Origin: Actinomycetota bacterium
GTDB taxonomy: Bacteria; Actinomycetota; Thermoleophilia; Solirubrobacterales; Solirubrobacteraceae
Assembly: GCA_009699565.1 (NCBI GenBank)
Contig: WLNX01000022.1
Span: 1-13,708, forward strand
Length of the DNA: 13,708 bases
Direction: 5' to 3'
This document shows, piece by piece, positions 6,903 through 13,159 of the stretch. Every line of letters begins with the position of its first letter. The stretch's first letter is position 1. The notes beneath the pieces were generated by a model. That model was given only the letters and a program-made list of their open reading frames with translations. It was not told where the DNA came from and made no database searches. The position numbers and the translations under genes are program-made.

Positions 6903-7282
6903 TTGTCTACGACCAGCTCTCCGACGCTGCGACGCGCGATCTGCAGCTCGACCTTAAACCTTCCGCTGCTTGGCGCGACGAGAGTTATCTCGCCGGCGAC
7001 TCCCGGACCTACCGGCGTCGAGAGTCCGAGCTTGGGGATTGCGGCAACGTCAGGCGTATCGGACCGCACTGTGAGCTTCACGGTCTGACCGGGCTTTGCG
7101 CTGACCTTCCCGTCGGCGGGGAGCGTGGCGGAGGTCGGTGGCGACGGCTTCGGCACATCCGACCTGGCGGTAGTCGTAGCAGGCGGGTCTGTCTTGGTGT
7201 TCACAGCGCGCTGCGAGGTCGAGACACCGCTGAGAATCACGACCAGAAGCGCCATCACAATGAGCAGTCCGCGGATCGGCAC
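6899..7282 (-). CDS. Membrane-anchored protein with cupredoxin-like domain lacking copper ligands
   Basis: With the GTG at 7282 the protein has 127 residues: an N-terminal helix (about 4-22, GLLIVMALLVVILSG), a Pro/Thr/Ser-rich linker (about 30-55), and a beta-rich domain (about 58-127). The domain follows the pattern of small cupredoxin-like domains: KPGQTVKLTVRSDTPD, then VGPG, then SSGRFKVELQ, ending in GELVV. The histidines that usually bind the metal or occur in related sequences (DEVHLHG, FEIELH) are absent, and there is no Cys or His in the domain at all, so copper binding is unlikely. The same frame extends upstream to 7501, but that part overlaps the prepilin peptidase on the other strand, is not hydrophobic and looks non-coding. 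It is probably a surface or periplasm-facing protein; function unknown. Confidence 0.65.
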   Translation of the reverse strand: MPIRGLLIVMALLVVILSGVSTSQRAVNTKTDPPATTTARSDVPKPSPPTSATLPADGKVSAKPGQTVKLTVRSDTPDVAAIPKLGLSTPVGPGVAGEITLVAPSSGRFKVELQIARRSVGELVVDN

Positions 7283-7321
7283 AGAGTCATTGTGACCGAT
7301 TGCGTCTGATCGCCTGCCACT

Positions 7322-7327
7322 TACTCT
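7322..7327 (+). promoter_or_regulatory. Candidate -10 box (TACTCT) of the prepilin peptidase gene
   Basis: TACTCT, pattern TANNNT, ends 9 nt before the ATG at 7337. A weak TTGCGT lies 16 nt upstream as a possible -35. It sits in the 54-base gap between the divergent cupredoxin-like gene and the prepilin peptidase gene. Confidence 0.35.
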
Positions 7328-7336
7328 GAAGCGGTC

Positions 7337-7939
7337 ATGGCAATCCTCCTTCACACGGCCTCCGTCGGCGCCTCCTTCTTCGCTGGCGTGGGCGTTGAGC
7401 GCACCGCTTCGCTGTGGGAAGACGCGAGCAAGCCTGTAGGGCGCAGAACGCTCTGGGCAGGCATGGTTGCAGCCATGTTCTGGCTGTTTCTCCTGCGACA
7501 CAGCCGGTCGCCGGCCGATCTGGCTCCCTTGTTGATCGCGACGGCTGCGCTGGGAATCTGCACGCTCGTTGACCTCGCCTCGCGCCGAATTCCGAATCAG
7601 GTAACGCTCACGGCGGTTCCGGCCATCCTGATCTCTGCGGCGCTGGTGCAGCCGGAGTCTGTTGCAGAGCGGCTCGTTTATGCCCTTTTGCTTTTCAGCT
7701 TCTTCCTGGCTGCCGCTCTCCTACGGGCCGGGGCTCTAGGGATGGGCGACGTCAAGCTTGTTGCCGTGGTCGGGGCGGGCCTCGGGCCGCCGGCAATCGC
7801 AGCGGTGCTGATCGGCCTCTGCCTTGCCGCGGTGACCACCCTTGGACCCGTAAGAGGGCGGGGGATTGGAACGGCAACAGTGCCGCTGGCGCCCTTCTTA
7901 ACTGCCGGAAGCGCCGTCATAGTCGTCGTGGGCGGGTGA
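7337..7939 (+). CDS. Type IV prepilin peptidase (A24 family), peptidase domain only
   Basis: An integral-membrane aspartic peptidase that cleaves prepilin-like leader peptides. The two catalytic aspartates are in LVDLASRRIPN (Asp79) and GMGDVKL (Asp138), the GxGD signature. Hydrophobic segments flank both. The N-terminal methyltransferase domain with its CxxC pairs, found in PilD, is missing, so it resembles the short CpaA/TadV-type or archaeal-like forms. The ATG at 7337 has no Shine-Dalgarno but has TACTCT 9 nt upstream (7322-7327). Residues 1-42 are not clearly hydrophobic and do not match the family as I know it, so an internal start such as the ATG at 7463 is possible. A prepilin peptidase next to aroC is a common actinobacterial arrangement. 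No pilin or pilus assembly gene lies in the window, so the substrate is unknown. Confidence 0.88.
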   Translation: MAILLHTASVGASFFAGVGVERTASLWEDASKPVGRRTLWAGMVAAMFWLFLLRHSRSPADLAPLLIATAALGICTLVDLASRRIPNQVTLTAVPAILISAALVQPESVAERLVYALLLFSFFLAAALLRAGALGMGDVKLVAVVGAGLGPPAIAAVLIGLCLAAVTTLGPVRGRGIGTATVPLAPFLTAGSAVIVVVGG

Positions 7940-7950
7940 GGTCTCCCGCC
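7931..7950 (+). terminator. GC-only hairpin overlapping the prepilin peptidase stop codon
   Basis: A perfect inverted repeat, GGCGGG (7931-7936) and CCCGCC (7945-7950), with an 8-nt loop that contains the TGA stop. No U-rich tract follows, so it is not a canonical intrinsic terminator. It could slow or partly stop transcription before aroC, or stabilise the upstream mRNA. Its position exactly at the end of a gene and before a possible aroC promoter box makes it more than a random GC-rich match, but function is inference. Confidence 0.35.
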
Positions 7951-7969
7951 AGCAACTGCGACCGCTCGC

Positions 7970-7975
7970 TAGCCT
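7970..7975 (+). promoter_or_regulatory. Candidate -10 box (TAGCCT) of aroC
   Basis: TAGCCT, pattern TANNNT, ends 10 nt before the aroC ATG at 7986. It follows the hairpin at 7931-7950, so aroC could have its own promoter in addition to read-through from the prepilin peptidase gene. Confidence 0.3.
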
Positions 7976-7985
7976 GACAAAGACG

Positions 7986-9155
7986 ATGACAATGTCCTTC
8001 ACCACGGCTGGCGAGTCCCACGGACCCGGCCTCACCTGCATTATCGAAGGACTCCCGGCAGGGTTGGAAGTCGAGCGCGAGGTCATCGACCGCGACCTTG
8101 CGCGCCGTCAGCTCGGCCACGGTCGCGGCGGCCGGATGAAGATCGAGACCGACACCGCGACCGTCACCGCGGGCATCCGTCACGGTCGCCTGATGGGCGG
8201 GCCGGTTGCTTTGCAGGTCGCCAACCGCGACTACGAGAACTGGGAAGAACGGATGAACCCTTGGCCGGTAGAGGCCGAAGTGCCTGAGGTTCACCTGCCA
8301 AGGCCTGGCCACGCCGACCTCGTAGGAGCATGGAAGTACGGAACGACGGACGTTCGCAACGTCCTCGAGAGGGCCAGTGCCCGCGAGACCGCAGCAAGAG
8401 TTGCGGGCGGCGCGCTCTGTCGGCAGTTCCTCGAAGCGCTAGGAGTTTCGATTCGCTCGCACGTGGTGCGCATAGGTACCGTTGCTGTGCCGCCCAGCGA
8501 GAAGCCGCTTGAGCTCGCAGACTTTGACTCAGTAGACGAAGACCCCGTCCGGTGCCTTGATTCCGACGTAAGCGCCGAGATGGTCGAACACATCAACGTC
8601 CAGCGCAAGGCCAACGAGTCGATCGGTGGCACCTTCGAGGTCATTGCCTTCGGTCTCGCGCCCGGACTCGGCTCGCACATCTCTTGGGAGACCCGCCTAG
8701 ACGGACGCATCGCTGGCGCGATCTGCTCAATTCAGGCAGTCAAGGGCGTGTCGCTCGGCGATGGCTGGGACCTTCCCGCGCGCCCCGGCTCGCAGGCGCA
8801 CGACGAGATCTTCTACTCCGAAGAGCGCGGCTACTACCGCGAGACGAACCGCTCGGGAGGTCTCGAGGGCGGCATGACAACCGGCGAACCACTGCTCGCC
8901 CAAGGCGCGATGAAGCCGCTGCCGACGCTCACTAAGCCACTTCAGTCAGTTGACATCAGCACCCGCGAGCCGGCCGAAGCGCTGCGCGAGCGCACCGACT
9001 CCTGCACCGTCCCCGCAGCCGGCGTTGTCGCGGAGGCAATGCTCGCGTTCGTTCTCGCCGATGCGTACCGCGAGAAGTTCGGCGGCGACCACATCGACGA
9101 CGCGCGCGCCGCACTGACCAGCTACTGCGGGCGGATCGGGTGGAACCAGCGCTAA
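7986..9155 (+). CDS. aroC: Chorismate synthase AroC
   Basis: Converts 5-enolpyruvylshikimate-3-phosphate to chorismate by anti-1,4-elimination of phosphate, using reduced FMN as a catalytic cofactor. It has 389 residues, the normal length. Signatures present: TAGESHGPG (8-15) with His12, the RRQLGHGRGGR segment (40-50), RPGHADLVG with His109, ERASARETAARVA, and the late GGLEGGMTTGEP motif. All family blocks are in order and nothing looks damaged. The ATG at 7986 is used; a second in-frame ATG at 7992 is equally possible. No Shine-Dalgarno is seen; TAGCCT lies 10 nt upstream (7970-7975) and may be the -10 box of a near-leaderless promoter. The end overlaps the aroKB start by 16 nt, so the two are translationally linked. 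Confidence 0.97.
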   Translation: MTMSFTTAGESHGPGLTCIIEGLPAGLEVEREVIDRDLARRQLGHGRGGRMKIETDTATVTAGIRHGRLMGGPVALQVANRDYENWEERMNPWPVEAEVPEVHLPRPGHADLVGAWKYGTTDVRNVLERASARETAARVAGGALCRQFLEALGVSIRSHVVRIGTVAVPPSEKPLELADFDSVDEDPVRCLDSDVSAEMVEHINVQRKANESIGGTFEVIAFGLAPGLGSHISWETRLDGRIAGAICSIQAVKGVSLGDGWDLPARPGSQAHDEIFYSEERGYYRETNRSGGLEGGMTTGEPLLAQGAMKPLPTLTKPLQSVDISTREPAEALRERTDSCTVPAAGVVAEAMLAFVLADAYREKFGGDHIDDARAALTSYCGRIGWNQR

Positions 9156-10675
9156 ACAGATCACTGGTCTTCATCGGCTTCATGGGAGCCGGTAAGTCCA
9201 CTGCTGCGCGCCGCACCGCCGAGCTGCTTGGCATTCACTGCAGCGACAGCGACGAGCTGATCGAGGAGAAGACAGGACTGAGCGCCGCGCAGCACTTCGA
9301 AGCCCACGGGGAGCCGGCCTTCAGGGCCGCTGAAGAGGCTGCCGTCCTGGAGCTGCTGGCGCAGCCTCCTCAGGTGATCTCGCTCGGCGGAGGATCCCTC
9401 GGCTCCGTCGCAGTCGTTGAGGCGCTTGAAGATCACGTAACGGTCCTGCTCGACGTAGATCTGGACGTTGCCTGGGCGCGGATCCAAGGAAGCGACAGGC
9501 CACTCGGCCGCGACCGCGCCGGCTTCGAATACCTCTATCACGAGCGCGAGGCCGTCTACCGGGAACTCGCGGACGCAAACTTCTCCTCCAGCGACAGCGA
9601 CGTCATCGAGGCAGCACTTCCGTCCCTCGTCTCGATGGCTCACGGGTCGGCAGGGAGTCTGCGGATGCTCTGGGCGGCCGGCCCGGGCGGGGGCTATCCG
9701 GTTTGGGTGGGGGAAGACGCGCTCGCCCATGCGCCGTGGCCGCTCCCGGTTGAGTCGAGGCGAATTGTCGTTAGTGACACGAACGTGGGGGACTTGTACG
9801 CCGGGAAGATCCCGCACGCCAGCGGCCTGATCGAGATCCCAGCCGGCGAGGAATCGAAGACGCTGCAGACGGCGGAGAGCGTCTGGCACGCATTGGTGGA
9901 GCAGCACGCAACCCGCGCGGACCACATCGTCGCCGTCGGCGGGGGAGTAGTGGGGGATCTGGCTGGGTTCTGCGCGGGCACCTACCAGCGGGGTGTTCCC
10001 GTCGTGCAGGTGCCGACTACCCTCGTCGCTCAGGTCGATTCAGCCTTCGGCGGCAAGACCGGCGTTGACCTGCCGGAGGCGAAGAATTACGTCGGCATTT
10101 ACCACCAGCCTTCCGCGGTGATCGTTGACCCTGCGCTGCTTGCCAGCCTCCCGCCCGAGCAGATGGCTGCTGGCTACGCCGAGGTCGTCAAGACCGCGCT
10201 GATCGCCGGCGGGCTGCTTTGGGAGCGGGTTGGCGGCGGCGACGGGATTGACGAGCAGATCATCAGGGAATGTGCGCGGACGAAGCTCGCGGTAGTGGCG
10301 GCCGACGAACGCGACGCAGGGCCGCGCCAGAAACTGAACCTCGGCCACACCGTCGGCCACGCGATCGAAGCGGCCACCGGCTACAGCGTTCTCAACCACG
10401 GGGAGGCAATCTCGCTTGGGCTGCTCGCCGCTCTTAGGCTGTCCGATAACGACGAGCTGCGCGCCGAAGTCAAAGCGCTACTCGCCGCCGCCGGCCTGCC
10501 GACCAGCTTCGCCGGACTCGACGTTGAAGCTGTCCTGGAGGCAACGACGCTCGACAAAAAACGGCTCAGGGGCGACGTGCCATTCGTTCTGTGTAGCGAT
10601 CCAGGCTCGGTTCGTTACGGCGTGGAGGTTGATGAAAGGGAGCTCCGCGCGGCCGTCGAGGAACTCGTCGCCTGA
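9140..10675 (+). CDS. aroKB: Fused shikimate kinase - 3-dehydroquinate synthase (AroK-AroB)
   Basis: One continuous 511-residue frame carrying two shikimate-pathway enzymes. Residues 1 to about 168 are shikimate kinase: Walker A GFMGAGKST (13-21), DSDELIE (36-42), Arg62 in the shikimate site, GGG (83-85), the lid segment RPLGRD (120-125) and Arg136. After a short join (about 165-175) comes dehydroquinate synthase: NAD-binding GGGVVGDLAGF (267-277), VPTTLVAQVDSAFGGKTGVD (291-310), and zinc ligands Glu348, His403 and His420 with the catalytic-site His407 in LGHTVGHAIE. Both halves have all key residues and full length, so both should be active. The GTG at 9140 lies inside the end of aroC (16-nt overlap). 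The two activities are the first-committed ring-forming step and the phosphorylation step, which are not consecutive in the pathway. Similar fusions are known, for example in Thermotoga. Confidence 0.95.
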   Translation: MEPALNRSLVFIGFMGAGKSTAARRTAELLGIHCSDSDELIEEKTGLSAAQHFEAHGEPAFRAAEEAAVLELLAQPPQVISLGGGSLGSVAVVEALEDHVTVLLDVDLDVAWARIQGSDRPLGRDRAGFEYLYHEREAVYRELADANFSSSDSDVIEAALPSLVSMAHGSAGSLRMLWAAGPGGGYPVWVGEDALAHAPWPLPVESRRIVVSDTNVGDLYAGKIPHASGLIEIPAGEESKTLQTAESVWHALVEQHATRADHIVAVGGGVVGDLAGFCAGTYQRGVPVVQVPTTLVAQVDSAFGGKTGVDLPEAKNYVGIYHQPSAVIVDPALLASLPPEQMAAGYAEVVKTALIAGGLLWERVGGGDGIDEQIIRECARTKLAVVAADERDAGPRQKLNLGHTVGHAIEAATGYSVLNHGEAISLGLLAALRLSDNDELRAEVKALLAAAGLPTSFAGLDVEAVLEATTLDKKRLRGDVPFVLCSDPGSVRYGVEVDERELRAAVEELVA

Positions 10676-10708
10676 TGTGCGCCCGCCCGCCATGGCAGAC
10701 TACGCCGC

Positions 10709-11164
10709 GTGCTCGCTCATAACCGCATCGCAGTAATCAGCGGCGTCAACCTCGACCAGCTCGGCCGACGCGACCCCGCCATTTACGGCGACCTTGACTA
10801 CGACAGGCTGACGCAGCGGATCGGCGAGTTCGCCAAGGAGTTGGAGCTCTCCACTCAGTTCTTTCAGACCAACTTTGAGGGTGAGCTCGTCGAGTACCTG
10901 CACCGCGTCCACGACATCGCAGACGCCGTCGTGATCAATCCGGGTGCATGGACGCACTACTCGTACGCGATCCGCGATGCGCTGGAGATCGCCGATCTCC
11001 CAGCTGTCGAGGTTCATCTCAGCGATGTCATGAACCGGGAGGAGTTCCGCCGCAGTTCGGTGATCGCCGACGTCTGTATCGCAACAGTGTCCGGGAAGGG
11101 CGCAGATGGGTATCGCGAAGCTCTGACCACTCTCCGCGACCACCTCGCAAACACGGCCGCATAG
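10709..11164 (+). CDS. aroQ: Type II 3-dehydroquinate dehydratase, divergent
   Basis: Dehydrates 3-dehydroquinate to 3-dehydroshikimate; the type II enzyme is a small dodecameric flavodoxin-like protein. It has 151 residues from the GTG at 10709. Residues matching the known active site are kept: Asn14 and Arg21 with the catalytic Tyr26 in GRRDPAIYG, Asn77 in INPGAWTH, His83, His103 and Ser105 in EVHLSD, and Arg114 in REEFR. Several normally invariant flanking positions differ: NGPNL reads SGVNL, QSNxEG reads FQTNFEG, and NVHAREEF reads DVMNREEF. It is therefore a diverged but probably working enzyme. The gap from aroKB is 33 nt, with no clear Shine-Dalgarno; CAGACT 7 nt upstream is a poor -10 match. 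The pepQ-like gene starts within its stop codon (TAGTG). Confidence 0.9.
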   Translation: MLAHNRIAVISGVNLDQLGRRDPAIYGDLDYDRLTQRIGEFAKELELSTQFFQTNFEGELVEYLHRVHDIADAVVINPGAWTHYSYAIRDALEIADLPAVEVHLSDVMNREEFRRSSVIADVCIATVSGKGADGYREALTTLRDHLANTAA

Positions 11165-12270
11165 TGGGCCGCAGGATCGAAACGCTGGCGACGCTGATCG
11201 CCGAGCAGTCGCTCGACTGGCTGATCGTTTCCGAGCCGAGCAACCTGCGCTGGCTGACCGACTTCACTGGCAGCAACGCAGTAGCGCTCTGTCCTGCCGA
11301 TCCGGGGCGCAGTCCAGCTCTGCTGCTGACCGACTTCCGATACACGGAGCAGGTCGAGGCGCAGGCGCCGTCTGCGTGGCAGATCGAGATTTCAAAGCAC
11401 GACCTTCTCGGTGCCGGCCTGGCCGAGAAGTTCCCGGTCCCGGACGGCGGCGGCGAGTCGTATGGCCGGGTGGGCTTCGACTCGGGCCACGTGACGGTTG
11501 CGCAGCTTGAGGCGCTCGACAAGGCGCTCGACGGGCGGGCCGACCTTGTGCCGGTTGGCGGAATCCTTGAGCAGCTCCGTGCCGTCAAGAGCGCGGGGGA
11601 GGTCGAGAAGATTCGCGCGGCGGCATTGCTCGCCGACGAGGCGATGCTCGAGGTGCTGGACCAGGGGCTGGTGGGGAGGACCGAGATCGAATTGGCGCTT
11701 GCGCTGGAGCTGGCGATCCGCAGCAGGGGCGCACAGGAGCTGAGCTTCCCGCCAATCGTCGCCGCCGGGGCTCACGGTGCACTCCCGCACGCAGAGCCGC
11801 GGGACATCGCCGTGGAGGCCGGTGAGCTCGTCACCTTCGACTGGGGTGCACGACTCGACGGCTACTGCTCGGACTGCACGCGCACTTGGGCGACCGGGCC
11901 GGTCGGCGACCTGGAGACTGAGGTTTACGACACCGTTCTGCGTGCCCAGGAGGAAGCAGTGGAAGCCCTGCGGCCAGGGCCGAGCGGGGCCGAGATCGAT
12001 CGCGTCGCAAGGGGCGTGATAGAGCAGGCGGGCTTTGGCGAGAACTTTGGACACGGGCTCGGGCATGGAGTGGGACTTGACATCCACGAGGCGCCGAAGC
12101 TTTCACGGACTGGAGATCAGCCGTTGCTCGAAGGCATGGTCGTCACGGTCGAGCCCGGCATCTACCTCCCGGGGAAGTGCGGCGTGCGGATAGAGGACGT
12201 GCTGGTTCTCACTGCAGACGGAAGCGAGCCACTCAACGGGCTCGACAAGCAGTTCCGGCAGGTGTCCTGA
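11164..12270 (+). CDS. pepQ: M24-family aminopeptidase (Xaa-Pro dipeptidase/aminopeptidase P type)
   Basis: A pita-bread-fold metallopeptidase that removes N-terminal residues before proline or splits Xaa-Pro dipeptides. The GTG at 11164 overlaps the aroQ stop by one base (TAGTG) and gives 368 residues, the normal length. The frame is open upstream to 10948, but that part lies over aroQ and is not coding. Residues 1 to about 135 form the creatinase N-terminal domain. The catalytic domain has the full dinuclear metal set: Asp226 (TFDWGA), Asp237 (CSDCTRTW), His301 (GHGLGHGVGL), Glu330 (TVEPGIY) and Glu344 (VRIEDV). His209 in LPHAEPRD and Arg342 fit substrate-binding positions. pepQ directly after aroQ is a common actinobacterial order, usually followed by efp and nusB; here it is followed by a convergent iron permease. 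PepQ versus PepP cannot be decided. Confidence 0.92.
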   Translation: MGRRIETLATLIAEQSLDWLIVSEPSNLRWLTDFTGSNAVALCPADPGRSPALLLTDFRYTEQVEAQAPSAWQIEISKHDLLGAGLAEKFPVPDGGGESYGRVGFDSGHVTVAQLEALDKALDGRADLVPVGGILEQLRAVKSAGEVEKIRAAALLADEAMLEVLDQGLVGRTEIELALALELAIRSRGAQELSFPPIVAAGAHGALPHAEPRDIAVEAGELVTFDWGARLDGYCSDCTRTWATGPVGDLETEVYDTVLRAQEEAVEALRPGPSGAEIDRVARGVIEQAGFGENFGHGLGHGVGLDIHEAPKLSRTGDQPLLEGMVVTVEPGIYLPGKCGVRIEDVLVLTADGSEPLNGLDKQFRQVS

Positions 12271-12281
12271 CCGAGGTCAGG
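12266..12281. terminator. Perfect inverted repeat containing both convergent stop codons
   Basis: CCTGACC and GGTCAGG flank a central GA: a perfect 7-bp inverted repeat over 16 bases. It contains the TGA of the pepQ-like gene (12268-12270) and, on the other strand, the TGA of the FTR1 gene (12279-12277). As RNA it can form a 6-bp stem with a CGAG tetraloop on either transcript. No U tract follows on either side, so bidirectional termination is possible but unproven. Confidence 0.45.
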
Positions 12282-13029
12282 CAGTTGGTGCGGGAGGGCT
12301 CGCTGCGGGTGCGCCTGTCGTGGACGGCGCCGCGCTGCGAAAGAAGAGCCAACCAAACGTTCCAAGGAACAGGATCGTCAGCAGCAGCGGGAGCATCTCG
12401 AGTGCGCTCACGTCAATGACCTCGACCAGTTCCGAGAGCCCGCTGTAAAACAGATATGCCGCGAGCGCCAAGACCAGCGTGCCGGTGACGAGAAAGAAGC
12501 GTCGCAGGTCCAGCTTGAGGCTGCCGCGGTAGAACGCGACGCCCAGAGACGCGGCGACGATGAATCCGAAGATGCCTCCGATCACGGTGGCGAGCGCGCC
12601 GCTCTCGCCGACGGAGACGAAGAGAAAGAGCGCAGTCTCGAAGCCCTCGCGTGCGACCGCAACGAAAGCCACGCTCGCCAGCGCGAGCATGCCACCTTCC
12701 GTTACGGCAGCTCCCACTTGGTCTCGCAGGTCAGTCCCTAGAGTCCGTGACTGGCGCCGCATCCAGAAGACCATGCCTGTCAGCACGGCTGCCGCCAGAA
12801 GCATTGCGATCGCCTCGAACAGCATCTCGGCGGTGCCTTCGAGCTTGCCGAAGGTCGCAAACAGGATCACCGCAGCGATGACGCTGACAATTACCGCGGC
12901 GGCGGTTCCCTGCCAGACGGCTCGACCGTGGGTCTCCAACTGGCCGGTCCGCTTAAGGAAGGCCAGCATCAGACCGATGATCAGGCTGGCCTCGAAGGTT
13001 TCGCGCAGGGTGATCAGGAAAGCGCCCAT
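12277..13029 (-). CDS. FTR1-family iron permease
   Basis: A seven-helix membrane protein of the Ftr1/EfeU family, which moves ferric iron across the membrane. It has 250 residues. The two RExxE iron-path motifs are present: RETFE (9-13, in helix 1) and REGFE (127-131). The first differs from the common REGLE but keeps Arg and both Glu. The helices are separated by short loops, and the tail is a Pro/Ala/Thr-rich cytoplasmic or external stretch ending APAASPPAPTA. The ATG at 13029 has GAGGG about 4 nt upstream. Partner genes of the EfeUOB system (EfeO, EfeB) are not seen beside it. A DtxR/IdeR-like inverted repeat lies at 13062-13080, about 33 nt before the start, suggesting control by iron. 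Confidence 0.93.
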   Translation of the reverse strand: MGAFLITLRETFEASLIIGLMLAFLKRTGQLETHGRAVWQGTAAAVIVSVIAAVILFATFGKLEGTAEMLFEAIAMLLAAAVLTGMVFWMRRQSRTLGTDLRDQVGAAVTEGGMLALASVAFVAVAREGFETALFLFVSVGESGALATVIGGIFGFIVAASLGVAFYRGSLKLDLRRFFLVTGTLVLALAAYLFYSGLSELVEVIDVSALEMLPLLLTILFLGTFGWLFFRSAAPSTTGAPAASPPAPTA

Positions 13030-13061
13030 GAACCCTCGTCTGTCGAACGTGTGGCCATCTC

Positions 13062-13080
13062 TTAGGGCATCCTAACAAAG
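13062..13080. promoter_or_regulatory. Candidate DtxR/IdeR-type iron-box operator upstream of FTR1
   Basis: The core TTAGG-GCAT-CCTAA (13062-13075) is a perfect 5-bp inverted repeat. Aligned as a 19-bp site starting at 13062, it agrees by my count with 13 of 19 positions of the actinobacterial iron-box consensus TTAGGTTAGSCTAACCTAA. It lies in the roughly 130-base region between the divergent FTR1 and CHAP genes, where an iron-dependent repressor would be expected to block FTR1 transcription. The match is partial and unverified. Confidence 0.5.
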
Positions 13081-13143
13081 ACCAACGCCAGCGGTTGGAA
13101 ATGGCCTTGGGAGATTGCCTGCGCGATCTCAATTCAACTTCTT

Positions 13144-13149
13144 TACAGT
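13144..13149 (+). promoter_or_regulatory. Candidate -10 box (TACAGT) of the CHAP gene
   Basis: TACAGT, pattern TANNNT, ends 10 nt before the GTG at 13160. If real it favours that start over the GTG at 13148, which would lie within the box. Confidence 0.3.
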
Positions 13150-13159
13150 GTTGGGTGTT

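Noticed and set aside
2050..7336. Possible genomic island or defence system in the block between aroE and the prepilin peptidase.
   Set aside because: No integrase, transposase, attachment repeats, tRNA, nuclease/helicase cassette or composition shift; the genes are housekeeping or envelope types.
7283..7501. Upstream extension of the cupredoxin-like frame on the minus strand.
   Set aside because: It overlaps the prepilin peptidase, would put 73 polar residues before the membrane helix, and looks like an antisense shadow.
10948..11163. Long in-frame extension upstream of the pepQ-like gene.
   Set aside because: It lies wholly over the aroQ coding region and translates to an Arg/Ser-rich sequence unlike the M24 family; the GTG at 11164 in the aroQ stop is the natural start.
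13082..13098. Inverted repeat CCAAC-N7-GTTGG between FTR1 and the CHAP gene.
   Set aside because: Only 5 bp with no conserved partner sequence; could be a weak hairpin or operator half-sites, but not supportable alone.
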